This document shows positions 25,975 through 33,236 of a stretch of DNA of 64,000 nt, piece by piece. The stretch spans positions 1,410,589 through 1,474,588 of the forward strand of contig CBDBDN010000005.1 of NCBI GenBank assembly GCA_965203855.1, read 5' to 3'. Made by a program: the position numbers and the translations under genes. Position 1 is the stretch's first letter. The number at the start of each line of letters is the position of its first letter. The notes under the pieces are model-generated. The model searched no databases, was not told the origin of the DNA, and worked only from the letters and a program-made list of their open reading frames with translations. This stretch comes from Bin87 sp965203855. GTDB taxonomy: Bacteria; Chloroflexota; Dehalococcoidia; Lucifugimonadales; UBA3495.

Positions 25975-26862
25975 ATGGACTTCGTACTACACAACTTGAG
26001 GCTACGGGAACTGGTGGCTATTGTTCACGAGAACCGGCATTTTTACGATGACTTCGTGGAGTTTCTTGCTGCGGAGGGATACGACTCGATACTGGAATTC
26101 ATTCAGGATACGGACGATGCGCGCACCACCGGCGCCATTAGCCGCTATCTCAATCGTACCAGCGCAGCACAACTGTACGACGGGTTACTCCGCCCGTATC
26201 CCACTCCGAGGGCGAAATGGTACTTTCTGTCATGGCTACTCAGGGACGCTGCTACGCAACGCCTCCAACCCCTTCTCAGAAGCGTGCCGGGGGGTACGCC
26301 CGTAGAGCGGCAAACTTACCTGCTCAATGAGGTTAGAAAATTCGTCGCTCCGCTATTTCCGCAAAGCGAGAGCTGGGAATGGCCGGCCATTTCTGAAGTT
26401 ATGCTTGCGCGCCTTGAAGGGAGCAGGCGTGCACTCCGTGGCACTCTGTTCGAGAGCTTTGTCAGGCAGAATATCGAAAAGCTTATATCTGAACATAACC
26501 TGCCTCTGAAAGTCAGCAATGGACAAGTCAGCATAGAGGATGAAACCTACGATGTACAGGTAACTGGTCCTAGTGGATCGATTCTGGTTCCGGTAAAAAC
26601 GCGCGAAACAATGGGTGGTGGACACTCAATGCTGTTCACTAGGGATATCCACAAGGCTATTTTCGTAGCTATCGAAAAAGAATACGTATGCGTCCCGATA
26701 GTGATTGCTGAGTCATGGGGCGGGGATTTGGAATCCCTTGATTCTGAATTGTATATTTATATTCAGGCTAATCCCAATCAAATAGTCGAAATAGAGCCGA
26801 TACTTGCTCAAAAACTGGCTGATGAGCTATTGCCGTTACTTATCGGCATTGGCAATATCTAA
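25975..26862 (+). CDS. Probable type II restriction endonuclease
   Basis: The 295-residue protein is convergent with a DNA methyltransferase and overlaps its stop codon, the classic layout of a restriction-modification pair. Near residues 190-215 it has YDVQVTGPSG followed by LVPVKTRETMGGGHS and LFTRDI. The Asp near 193 and Lys near 208 fit a PD-(D/E)XK core in which the acidic residue of ExK is replaced. The ATG at 25975 is preferred over 25960 because GGAGGGG lies 6 bases before it. The DNA is visibly poorer in GC than its neighbours, suggesting recent transfer. Recognition site unknown. Confidence 0.65.
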   Translation: MDFVLHNLRLRELVAIVHENRHFYDDFVEFLAAEGYDSILEFIQDTDDARTTGAISRYLNRTSAAQLYDGLLRPYPTPRAKWYFLSWLLRDAATQRLQPLLRSVPGGTPVERQTYLLNEVRKFVAPLFPQSESWEWPAISEVMLARLEGSRRALRGTLFESFVRQNIEKLISEHNLPLKVSNGQVSIEDETYDVQVTGPSGSILVPVKTRETMGGGHSMLFTRDIHKAIFVAIEKEYVCVPIVIAESWGGDLESLDSELYIYIQANPNQIVEIEPILAQKLADELLPLLIGIGNI

Positions 26863-27734
26863 ATTGAAAACGCTCGTTGTCCGACTCGTTCACGGGCGAT
26901 TTTGCAGTATTCAAAATTGCTGTCAATACCGACAAACTCCCTGCCTATACGCTGTGCTACAACCGCTGCCGTACCACTGCCCACAAATGGGTCCAAAACT
27001 ATTCCACCCGGAGGGCATCCCGCCTGTATGCAGATTTCCGCCAATTTTTCGGGGAAAACGGCAAAATGAACACCACGGAATTTTGACAGCGGCATCTGCC
27101 ACACTGTGCGTCGGTTGCGCCCTTTCGGATGGAATGCTTGATCCCATCTACCGTTATGCAAATTTGCGGATCCAGAATTCTTGCCATTTTCGGGAGTTCC
27201 GTTAATTTTCCCGAAATGGTTGCGTCCGCCTTTCATACGGCTGTCGGGAGTGAAAGTGACGTGCGGTTCTCTTATCGAATCAGAGTCGTAGTAATAATCG
27301 CCAGTTTTCACGAACATAAAGATGTATTCGTGATCCGTAGTAGGGCGGTTTTTGACAGACGACGGCATTGCATTGGATTTGTGCCATATAATATCAGATC
27401 GCAATATCCAACCGTCATCCTTGAGTGCTAAAGCGACGCGCCAAGGCATCCCTAGCAGCTCGCCGCTTTGGTATTTATCACCGATATTCAACCACACAGT
27501 GCCGCGCGGGTTCAGAACCCTACGGCATTCGGAGAACACTTGCCGCAGATTTTCTACGTACTCACGCGGCGCACTCTCGTTGCCGATTTGCATCGGAACG
27601 CTATAGTCGCGTTGCATATAGTATGGGGGGCTGGTGACTATACAGTCAACAGATTCGGTAGGCAATTGATTAAGAATGTGGGCAGCGTCTCCACAGATTA
27701 TAGAATTGACCCACACCGCATTTTCTATCATCAT
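26859..27734 (-). CDS. Type II DNA methyltransferase (TSPPY class)
   Basis: The 291-residue enzyme has the catalytic motif VTSPPYYMQRDY near residue 35 and the AdoMet-binding VLDPFVGSGTAAVVAQRIGR near 250, the beta-class order. SPPY favours N4-cytosine methylation, though N6-adenine members exist. An AAGGGGG site lies 4 bases before the ATG at 27734; the next codon is also ATG. It would protect the host from the convergent endonuclease, whose stop it overlaps by 4 bases (CTAA). Its own promoter contains a palindrome, suggesting controlled expression. Confidence 0.85.
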   Translation of the reverse strand: MMIENAVWVNSIICGDAAHILNQLPTESVDCIVTSPPYYMQRDYSVPMQIGNESAPREYVENLRQVFSECRRVLNPRGTVWLNIGDKYQSGELLGMPWRVALALKDDGWILRSDIIWHKSNAMPSSVKNRPTTDHEYIFMFVKTGDYYYDSDSIREPHVTFTPDSRMKGGRNHFGKINGTPENGKNSGSANLHNGRWDQAFHPKGRNRRTVWQMPLSKFRGVHFAVFPEKLAEICIQAGCPPGGIVLDPFVGSGTAAVVAQRIGREFVGIDSNFEYCKIARERVGQRAFSI

Positions 27735-27779
27735 GTAGCCCCCTTGCCTTCCTGCCATTGTTCGTGATAATTGCACAGG

Positions 27780-27808
27780 AATATACCGGCTAGTTCTAGC
27801 CTTGTCAA
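27780..27808 (-). promoter_or_regulatory. Methyltransferase promoter with spacer palindrome
   Basis: On the minus strand: TTGACA (27808-27803), a 17-base spacer, TATATT (27785-27780). Inside the spacer lies the perfect palindrome GGCTAG-AA-CTAGCC (27801-27788). A protein bound there would block the polymerase, so this is a likely operator, either for the methyltransferase itself or a regulator. Transcription would begin near 27773, about 40 bases before the methyltransferase ATG. Confidence 0.75.
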
Positions 27809-27829
27809 GTATGGCACCTCATGCCCGAC

Positions 27830-27985
27830 CTAGATAAAAGGCTGGCCCTCAAAATCCCGGAACGCCATACGGATGTCCTCCTCCGTATCGCCGTTCTGAT
27901 GGCGTTCCAGCAGCTTGCCGAAGTACTCGGCAGCGATGGCGTTGCGCTGATCCAAAGACAGCGGCTGCGATGCGGGAGAGATCAT
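27830..27985 (-). CDS. 51-codon gene, possible remnant of a larger R-M gene
   Basis: The ATG at 27985, with AGGAA upstream, opens a 51-residue frame that ends just before the methyltransferase promoter. The product is charged and helical: AAEYFGKLLERHQNGDTEED followed by IRMAFRDF. This N-terminal style recalls the start of large Type ISP/Eco57I-like restriction-modification proteins, so it may be the surviving 5' end of such a gene. It could also be an independent small protein. No longer homologous frame continues downstream. Confidence 0.45.
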   Translation of the reverse strand: MISPASQPLSLDQRNAIAAEYFGKLLERHQNGDTEEDIRMAFRDFEGQPFI

Positions 27986-28166
27986 AATGGTTCCTGCCCG
28001 GCGGCGGGTTGGTTGGCCGTGTGCGGCATTTTAGATAGCCGGATGGGGTAGATGGTATGGCGTTGGGCTGAATGCGGTCAACGGGCCGGCGTCACTGACA
28101 GCCGGACCATACCCGTCCGTTTGCCGCACCAGTCCATTTGCTGCACTAGCCCATGTACCGCCGCAG

Positions 28167-29840
28167 TCAGTCCGCAGCCGCCCCCGCGTACTTATTCCCC
28201 AGCTCCGTTTCCCAGCGCAGGTAGTGCTGCATTTCGGAATAGGTGCGGTCGGGGCCGCTGAACACTACATCGGACGGCGTCCGCATTATGCCGGACATTC
28301 CCGGCTCAACGGGCAGTCCGGCGGCGCGCCAGGCGGCCATCCCGCCGTCCAGCGCGGCGGCGTTGGCGTAGCCCAGCTCCCGCAGCGTGGCCGCCGCCAG
28401 CAGCGACTGCCGGCCATCGTTGCAGGTTACGACGATGCGAGCGTTGGCGTCCGCCGCACAGTCGGCAATCTGCCATTCCAGCCAGCCGCGCGGCGTCCAG
28501 CGCGCGCCGGGAATATGCCCCCGCGCAAAGTCCTGGCTGGTATCCACAAACAGAATGGCGTCGGGCGCATCGGATTGCAGTTCCATCGGAGTTACGGTTG
28601 GCACGGCGCGGCGGGCGGCGGCCAGCAGTTCCGGCTCGCTGCCGCCGCCGGCGCCGTCCCCCCCGAAGCCGCTAATGGAACCGTCAAACCGCGCGCCGAC
28701 ATTGCGGCCGGCCATCAGTGTCTTGCCGGCCCGTGTCCAGGCCGCCGCGCCGCCGTCCAGCGCATACACATTGGGATGGCCCAGCTGCCGATACCAGGAT
28801 GCAGTCAGCACGGCGCGCGCCCGGCCGTCGCAGCAGAACACGATGGGGGCGTTCTTGACTACGGCAACATCGTCGCTGCGCTGCACGCACTGGCCGCCGG
28901 GAAACCAGCGAAAGCCGGCAATATGCCCGGCGGCGTATTCCTCGGCAGTGCGGACATCGATGAAATAGACGCTTTCGGACTTGCTGAGTTCCAGCAGTTT
29001 TTCCAGGCCGGCGGCGTCCAGCATCGTAACGCCGTCCTCGGCGGCGCAGCGGTCGGCGTAGGCTTCGGCGGCGGCGCGGCCGGCGTCGGATACGGACGGC
29101 AGCGCATCCCGGTCGGCGCCCGCTTCCAGTTCGTAGCCGGCCAAAACCCAGCCGGAGGTGCCGTTTTTCAGGCCGACGATTTCCCGATCCAGCCCCATCC
29201 GCTGCAAAATCCGCGTGCCGATGATGCTGCGCGTCCGGCCGGCGCAGTTGACGACTACGGTAGTATCGGCGTCCAGGCCGGCGGTAACATCGGTGATGCG
29301 GAGGGCCAGCTCGCCGCCGGGCATACTGCGCCCGCCGGGGATGCAGAAACGGCGGTATTCCTCCGGCGTCCGCGTGTCCAGAATGACCATCTTATCGCCC
29401 CGCTCCATACGGGCGCGCAGTTCAATGGCGTCAATCTCCGGCACATTATGGACGACTTCCATCTTTTCGCCAAAGTCCTTGCTGGGGACATTGACGCCCC
29501 ATTCGGTGGGGTAGTCCAGGCTCATCCAGCGATTGACGCCGCCGTCCAGCCAGGCCACATTGGTATAGCCCATCGCAGCGGCGGTAGCCGCGGCCCGCGC
29601 CACGCGCCGGCCGTCGTCATCGCAAAGCGCCAGCAGAGTCGCCGGATGCGGAACGGCAGTTGGCAGGTCAAACTCCAGCATCCGGCGGGGTATCAGGCTG
29701 CTGCCGGGGATGTGGCTGGCGTTGTATTCGCCGGGTTCGCGCACATCAATCAAAGCAAAACGGGTATCCAGGGCAAACCGGGTATCGCCGTCGCCGTTGA
29801 GCAGGTCATTAAGGTTGGCGGGAGTGATGGGATGAGGCAT
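28167..29840 (-). CDS. Four-domain rhodanese sulfurtransferase
   Basis: The 557-residue protein contains four rhodanese domains in series, each with its own cysteine loop: CDDDGRR (about 73), NCAGRTRS (about 198), FCCDGRAR (about 327) and TCNDGRQS (about 475). All four keep a cysteine, so all could carry a persulfide; the second has the best-formed loop. Rhodaneses pass sulfane sulfur between thiols and acceptors in the cytoplasm. A 6-residue duplication (DTRFALDTRFAL) sits in the first domain. The neighbourhood holds other sulfur enzymes (a cysteine dioxygenase-like gene 1.4 kb away and the sulfite oxidase operon), but there is no operon link. Confidence 0.9.
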   Translation of the reverse strand: MPHPITPANLNDLLNGDGDTRFALDTRFALIDVREPGEYNASHIPGSSLIPRRMLEFDLPTAVPHPATLLALCDDDGRRVARAAATAAAMGYTNVAWLDGGVNRWMSLDYPTEWGVNVPSKDFGEKMEVVHNVPEIDAIELRARMERGDKMVILDTRTPEEYRRFCIPGGRSMPGGELALRITDVTAGLDADTTVVVNCAGRTRSIIGTRILQRMGLDREIVGLKNGTSGWVLAGYELEAGADRDALPSVSDAGRAAAEAYADRCAAEDGVTMLDAAGLEKLLELSKSESVYFIDVRTAEEYAAGHIAGFRWFPGGQCVQRSDDVAVVKNAPIVFCCDGRARAVLTASWYRQLGHPNVYALDGGAAAWTRAGKTLMAGRNVGARFDGSISGFGGDGAGGGSEPELLAAARRAVPTVTPMELQSDAPDAILFVDTSQDFARGHIPGARWTPRGWLEWQIADCAADANARIVVTCNDGRQSLLAAATLRELGYANAAALDGGMAAWRAAGLPVEPGMSGIMRTPSDVVFSGPDRTYSEMQHYLRWETELGNKYAGAAAD

Positions 29841-29867
29841 AGCGGCGATACTCCTTGAAAGGCGTTA

Positions 29868-29971
29868 GATTCCGGCGCAAGCCGGAATGACGGGGTGGCT
29901 AGGCGGACGCTGGTATGACGGGGTGGCTAGGCGGACGCTGGTATGACGGGTTGGCTAGGCGGACGCCGGTA
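29868..29971. repeat. Hairpin repeat and 28-bp tandem repeat
   Basis: One ATTCCGGC-GCAA-GCCGGAAT hairpin (about 29871-29890) is followed by three tandem copies of a 28-bp unit, TGACGGGGTGGCTAGGCGGA plus CGCTGGTA, to about 29971. Confidence 0.8.
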
Positions 29972-30019
29972 TGGTGGAGGCGGGTAAATAGGCGCCGGTA
30001 TGATAAAGGCGGGCGCCGG

Positions 30020-31033
30020 CTAATCCCGTCCCCGGAGCTGTTCCTTCAACCGGCGCACCCGTTCCCGATAGTCCGCCATGGCGGCGATGGCGGCATCCCG
30101 CTCTTGCTGGGCGGCTTGCTGCGCTTGTCGTGCAGTGTCCAGTTCCTGTTGGGCGGCATCCCGTTCCTGTTGAGCGGTATCCCGTTCCTGCTGGGCGGCA
30201 TCCCGTTCCTGCTGGGCGGCATCCCGTTCCTGCTGGGCGGCATCCCGTTCCTGCTGGGCGATGTATTGCCGGCGTTGGGCGGTGTATTGCCCGCGTTGGG
30301 CGGCTTCCCGCTCCTGCACTGCGGTGTCCCGTTCCCGTTCCGCAGCTTCCCACTCCAGGCGGACGCCCCGCCGATCCAGCAGGATTGCGCCGGTGTCCGG
30401 GTCTTGCAGATCCAGCCAGCCGTCGTCCCAGCGCAGGTTGAGGCGCAGCAGCGGGCTGTATCCCCACAGCAGGTTGTTTCCGGCGTTGTGGATCGGAAAG
30501 GGCTGATAGACGCCGCTGCGGTCCAGGTATTCGCCGGCCAGGCGATGGCCGTAGTAGTCGCCGGACGCGTCAAACCGCCAGTACTCTCTGATGCCCAGCC
30601 GGGCGTACAAGTCGCGCTTGCGCCCGATGTCGTGGCGCGCCGTGCTTTCCGATGCCACTTCCATAGCGAAATCGGGCGGCTTGCCGGCCTCCCAGATTAC
30701 ATACCCATTGCGCTCCCGGATGGCATCCTTGTCCACATCAAAAGCGACATAGACATCGGGCTGAAACCGGCGGTTGCCGTTAGTCGGGTCGTAATAAACG
30801 ATAGTGTTCATATCCACGAACACATTGGGGCGGTCGGCCAGGACATCAATCAGGATCTGCATCACGTGCAGGATGTAGGGATTTTGCTGCATACCGTCGG
30901 GCATCGGTTCCGGGTCGGGCAGCATCGGCGCGTCCGGCCCGAAAAACGGGTCAAGGTTGGGGATGTCCACCGTGCGCGGCGACGCATAAGGCAGCGCGCG
31001 CGGCGGCGCATCGGGAAGCGTTGCGGTCGTCAT
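30020..31033 (-). CDS. Uma2-family nuclease-like protein with coiled-coil tail
   Basis: This 337-residue protein has a Uma2/DUF820 domain in its first 200 residues: RRFQPDVYVAFDVD (about 87-100) and PPDFAMEVASESTARHD supply the D...ExA-type active-site strands, followed by KRDLYARLGIREYWRFD. The C-terminal third is a coiled coil of near-exact 7-residue units (QQERDAA), encoded by 21-bp DNA repeats whose number is likely unstable. The start ATG at 31033 (MTTATLPDAP) is preferred to the ATG at 31090. The tail may mediate oligomerisation. It stands alone. Confidence 0.82.
   Translation of the reverse strand: MTTATLPDAPPRALPYASPRTVDIPNLDPFFGPDAPMLPDPEPMPDGMQQNPYILHVMQILIDVLADRPNVFVDMNTIVYYDPTNGNRRFQPDVYVAFDVDKDAIRERNGYVIWEAGKPPDFAMEVASESTARHDIGRKRDLYARLGIREYWRFDASGDYYGHRLAGEYLDRSGVYQPFPIHNAGNNLLWGYSPLLRLNLRWDDGWLDLQDPDTGAILLDRRGVRLEWEAAERERDTAVQEREAAQRGQYTAQRRQYIAQQERDAAQQERDAAQQERDAAQQERDTAQQERDAAQQELDTARQAQQAAQQERDAAIAAMADYRERVRRLKEQLRGRD
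30142..30260 (-). repeat. Coding 21-bp tandem repeat (QQERDAA heptads)
   Basis: About six near-identical 21-bp units (TGCTGGGCGGCATCCCGTTCC on the plus strand) lie inside the Uma2 coiled-coil tail. Gain or loss of units stays in frame and would alter the coil length by whole heptads. Confidence 0.9.
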
Positions 31034-31195
31034 AATTGACTGCCATCCGAATTGAATTGACTGCCAGCGGAGATTAGACGCCGATAGCAAAGCGGCGGCG
31101 GCGTACCGCTATGGCAAGCCGTCCTAGATGCCGACAGCCGCCGCCTGGCCGGATGGCGCCGCGGCAGATGCCGGCAGTGGGGACGGCAATTGCGC

Positions 31196-31783
31196 CTAGC
31201 AGTTGTCGTAGCGGTCGGTCATCATCTGCTTGACGGCGCCGGTTTCCAGGTCGTAGCGGACACGCTCCAAACCCCGCAGATCCTGGCCGTACACATGGAC
31301 TTCCACGGTGGGACGGTCGGTGTAGTTGTCCATCTGATGGATTTCGTCCACTTCGGGGATCAGCAGGCTGACTTCGCCCGGCTTGACGGTAGCGGAACGG
31401 TCCTGCTCCAGCCGCGCCCAGTCGGCGCGCTGGCGGTCGTCCACCCGGCGGAACCGGGTTTCGGTAAGCAGGTTGTCCATTACGCCAATCATCCCCCAGG
31501 TGCGGTGGTCGTGGGGCGCGGCGTGGTCGCCCGGCCCCCAGACTACCGTAGTAACCAGCAGGCCGCTGTCCGGGTTGTGATGCAACAGCCAGGAACCGTG
31601 GTTGGCGCGGCGGCCCACGCCCACCGGCTGCCGGAACCGCTCCGGTATGGCGTCCGGGTTGTTAATTAGCCGGGACAGATAATCCGAACCCCGGTCAAAG
31701 AGCTTTTCCTGGTCGGGCTGGCTTTGGAGCAGCTCCTCCATCTCCTGGACGAAATCCGCCACCGTGTACTTGACTGCGACCAT
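31196..31783 (-). CDS. Cysteine dioxygenase-type thiol dioxygenase
   Basis: The 195-residue cupin has the iron ligands expected for cysteine dioxygenase or 3-mercaptopropionate dioxygenase: H91 and H93 in PHDHRTWG and H163 in VEVHVYGQD. These enzymes oxidise a thiol to its sulfinate with O2. Which thiol is used cannot be decided; the residues that separate the two classes are not clear here. A strong GGAGG site lies 6-7 bases before the ATG. It is monocistronic. Sulfinate products feed toward sulfite, which the cytosolic sulfite oxidase-like enzyme 8 kb away could oxidise (inference). Confidence 0.85.
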   Translation of the reverse strand: MVAVKYTVADFVQEMEELLQSQPDQEKLFDRGSDYLSRLINNPDAIPERFRQPVGVGRRANHGSWLLHHNPDSGLLVTTVVWGPGDHAAPHDHRTWGMIGVMDNLLTETRFRRVDDRQRADWARLEQDRSATVKPGEVSLLIPEVDEIHQMDNYTDRPTVEVHVYGQDLRGLERVRYDLETGAVKQMMTDRYDNC

Positions 31784-31874
31784 AATAATCCTCCTTTCTT
31801 TGCCGGCTATGCTTGCCGGGCATTGCTTGCTGATACGCTGTTGAGTAAGTTGCCGGACAGTAAAGCGTTATCCA

Positions 31875-32300
31875 TTATACCGGCTGAACAACCGCCAGGG
31901 CGTCATCCGTAAAGCCCTGCGCCAGCAGATAGCGGCGGATACGGGCGATGAACTGCTCGGCTTTGCGGTATTTGTCCGCTACGTCGCCGGGATGGAAAAT
32001 GCGGGCGGCGTTATAGTCGGCGGTGCGCCGGAGTTCCATAGCGTCCCGGTAGATGTCAAGCAGCGCGCGTTCCAGTTCACCGGTATGGATCAGACGTTGG
32101 TTGAGCAGGGCCGCTGCCGCTTGATGCGTTGCCGGGGTGATGCCTTTAGTCAGCAGGGCGGCGGTGGTCGTATGCAGGATGGCGTAGTACATACGGGATG
32201 CGGCATCCGCATATAGCCCGGCGCTGATTAGGACTGCTGCCGCCTGCGATGACAGCATACCGCGCTGCCAATGGGCGATTATCAAATCGCGATCCATCAT
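31875..32300 (-). CDS. HEPN-domain protein, likely toxin of an MNT-HEPN pair
   Basis: The 141-residue helical protein has the HEPN signature of this family, R36-MYYAIL-H43 (an Rx6H spacing) in SRMYYAILHTTTAALL; HEPN toxins use this pair to cut RNA. Its ATG overlaps the stop codon of the upstream MNT gene (ATGA), so the two are translationally coupled, with the antitoxin-type gene first. MNT-HEPN toxin-antitoxin modules neutralise the toxin by nucleotidyl transfer to a tyrosine near the active site; the YY pair here is in the right place. Confidence 0.75.
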   Translation of the reverse strand: MMDRDLIIAHWQRGMLSSQAAAVLISAGLYADAASRMYYAILHTTTAALLTKGITPATHQAAAALLNQRLIHTGELERALLDIYRDAMELRRTADYNAARIFHPGDVADKYRKAEQFIARIRRYLLAQGFTDDALAVVQPV

Positions 32301-32635
32301 ACGGACACGCCATGCTGCTCAGCGTATTTGATTTCGCGCGACCCCAGCTTTTTTTGCCGATGCAGTTCGCTTTCGGTCAGTGTGGTAATAGACGGAAAGG
32401 TAAGGGGCGGGTCGGATAGGCTGTAGCCCAGCATTCGCAGGGGCTCTTGCAGTTCGCCGGCGTCATCGCCAACTACCAGCAGGAGGTTCAAGTCGGTGTA
32501 GTCGTGCTGGTTCCAGAGCATCCCTTCGCGGCTGAACAGCAGCATTTTGACTACGGCATCGGGGTACTGCTCGCGGATAGCCTGTCGGTAGGCGTCCAGC
32601 CATTGCAGTTCGTGGTAGTTGATTTGAGAGGGCAT
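32297..32635 (-). CDS. MNT-like nucleotidyltransferase, degenerate active site
   Basis: The 112-residue product looks like a minimal nucleotidyltransferase: a helix, then KMLLFSREGMLWNQHDYTDLNLLLVV. The family motif is GS-x(9-11)-DxD; here it reads FS...DLN, so the glycine and the second aspartate (as N50) are missing. It may bind HEPN without transferring AMP, or act by simple complex formation. The upstream DNA, including AGGTGA and about 40 bases of leader, is duplicated before the paralogue at 32733. Confidence 0.65.
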   Translation of the reverse strand: MPSQINYHELQWLDAYRQAIREQYPDAVVKMLLFSREGMLWNQHDYTDLNLLLVVGDDAGELQEPLRMLGYSLSDPPLTFPSITTLTESELHRQKKLGSREIKYAEQHGVSV

Positions 32636-32732
32636 CGTAATTCACCTGGGGACGAAGTGATGCGGTCAGTGTACACAGCGAGGGCGGCAGGCGGCAATAC
32701 AGCGCTTGGTATCCATTATTAAATTGCGCCGC

Positions 32733-33080
32733 CTAAATCGGCACCGCTACGCCGTGTCGTTCTGCCAGGTCCACTGCGCTGTGCCGCATTTTCCGCTGCT
32801 TACGCCATTCGCTTTGGGTGTAAGTCCAGATTGACGGGTCGGTTGTAGAAGGATCTGAAATCCTATAGCCCAGCGAACACAGTTGCATCTGGCCGGCGTA
32901 ATCCATACCGTCCGGCACTACCAGCATAATGTTGAGGTCGGAGAATTCGTGCTGCTCGGCGATGACGCCCTCGCGGCTGAACAGCAGCATTTTGACTACC
33001 GCATCGGGGTACTGCTCGCGGATGGCCTGGCGGTAAGCGTCCAGCCATTGCAGTTCGTCGTAGCTGATTTGAGCGGGCAT
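32733..33080 (-). CDS. Second MNT-like protein, duplicate without HEPN partner
   Basis: The 115-residue paralogue of the preceding MNT gene is almost identical over its first 40 residues and diverges after them. It has the same degenerate motif (FSREG...SDLN). The 5' leader GTACACTGACCGCATCACTT is shared by both genes, so they are probably expressed alike. No HEPN gene follows this copy, which suggests a solitary antitoxin or a decaying duplicate. Confidence 0.6.
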   Translation of the reverse strand: MPAQISYDELQWLDAYRQAIREQYPDAVVKMLLFSREGVIAEQHEFSDLNIMLVVPDGMDYAGQMQLCSLGYRISDPSTTDPSIWTYTQSEWRKQRKMRHSAVDLAERHGVAVPI

Positions 33081-33218
33081 TGTGATTCACCTGGGGACGA
33101 AGTGATGCGGTCAGTGTACCCGGCGGCGGCGATGGACGGCAACCGGCTAATCCCTAAACCGGCTAATCCCTAACCCGCCAATCTCTAACCGGCCAATCAC
33201 CAATCCGGCGGCGGGCCG

Positions 33219-33227
33219 TGCTATAAT
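33219..33227 (+). promoter_or_regulatory. Extended -10 promoter of the helicase gene, leaderless
   Basis: TGCTATAAT, with the -10 hexamer at 33222-33227, ends 9 bases before the ATG at 33237. Transcription would start at or just before the start codon, so the mRNA is probably leaderless; no Shine-Dalgarno sequence is present. Confidence 0.6.
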
Positions 33228-33236
33228 CCCCGCATT

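Noticed and set aside
28224..29858. 544-codon open frame opposite the rhodanese gene
   Set aside because: It is antisense to four clear rhodanese domains and has no recognisable protein pattern.
29915..31039. Plus-strand frame with strong hydrophobic repeats (LLGGIPF)
   Set aside because: It is the antisense of the QQERDAA heptad repeats of the Uma2 tail.
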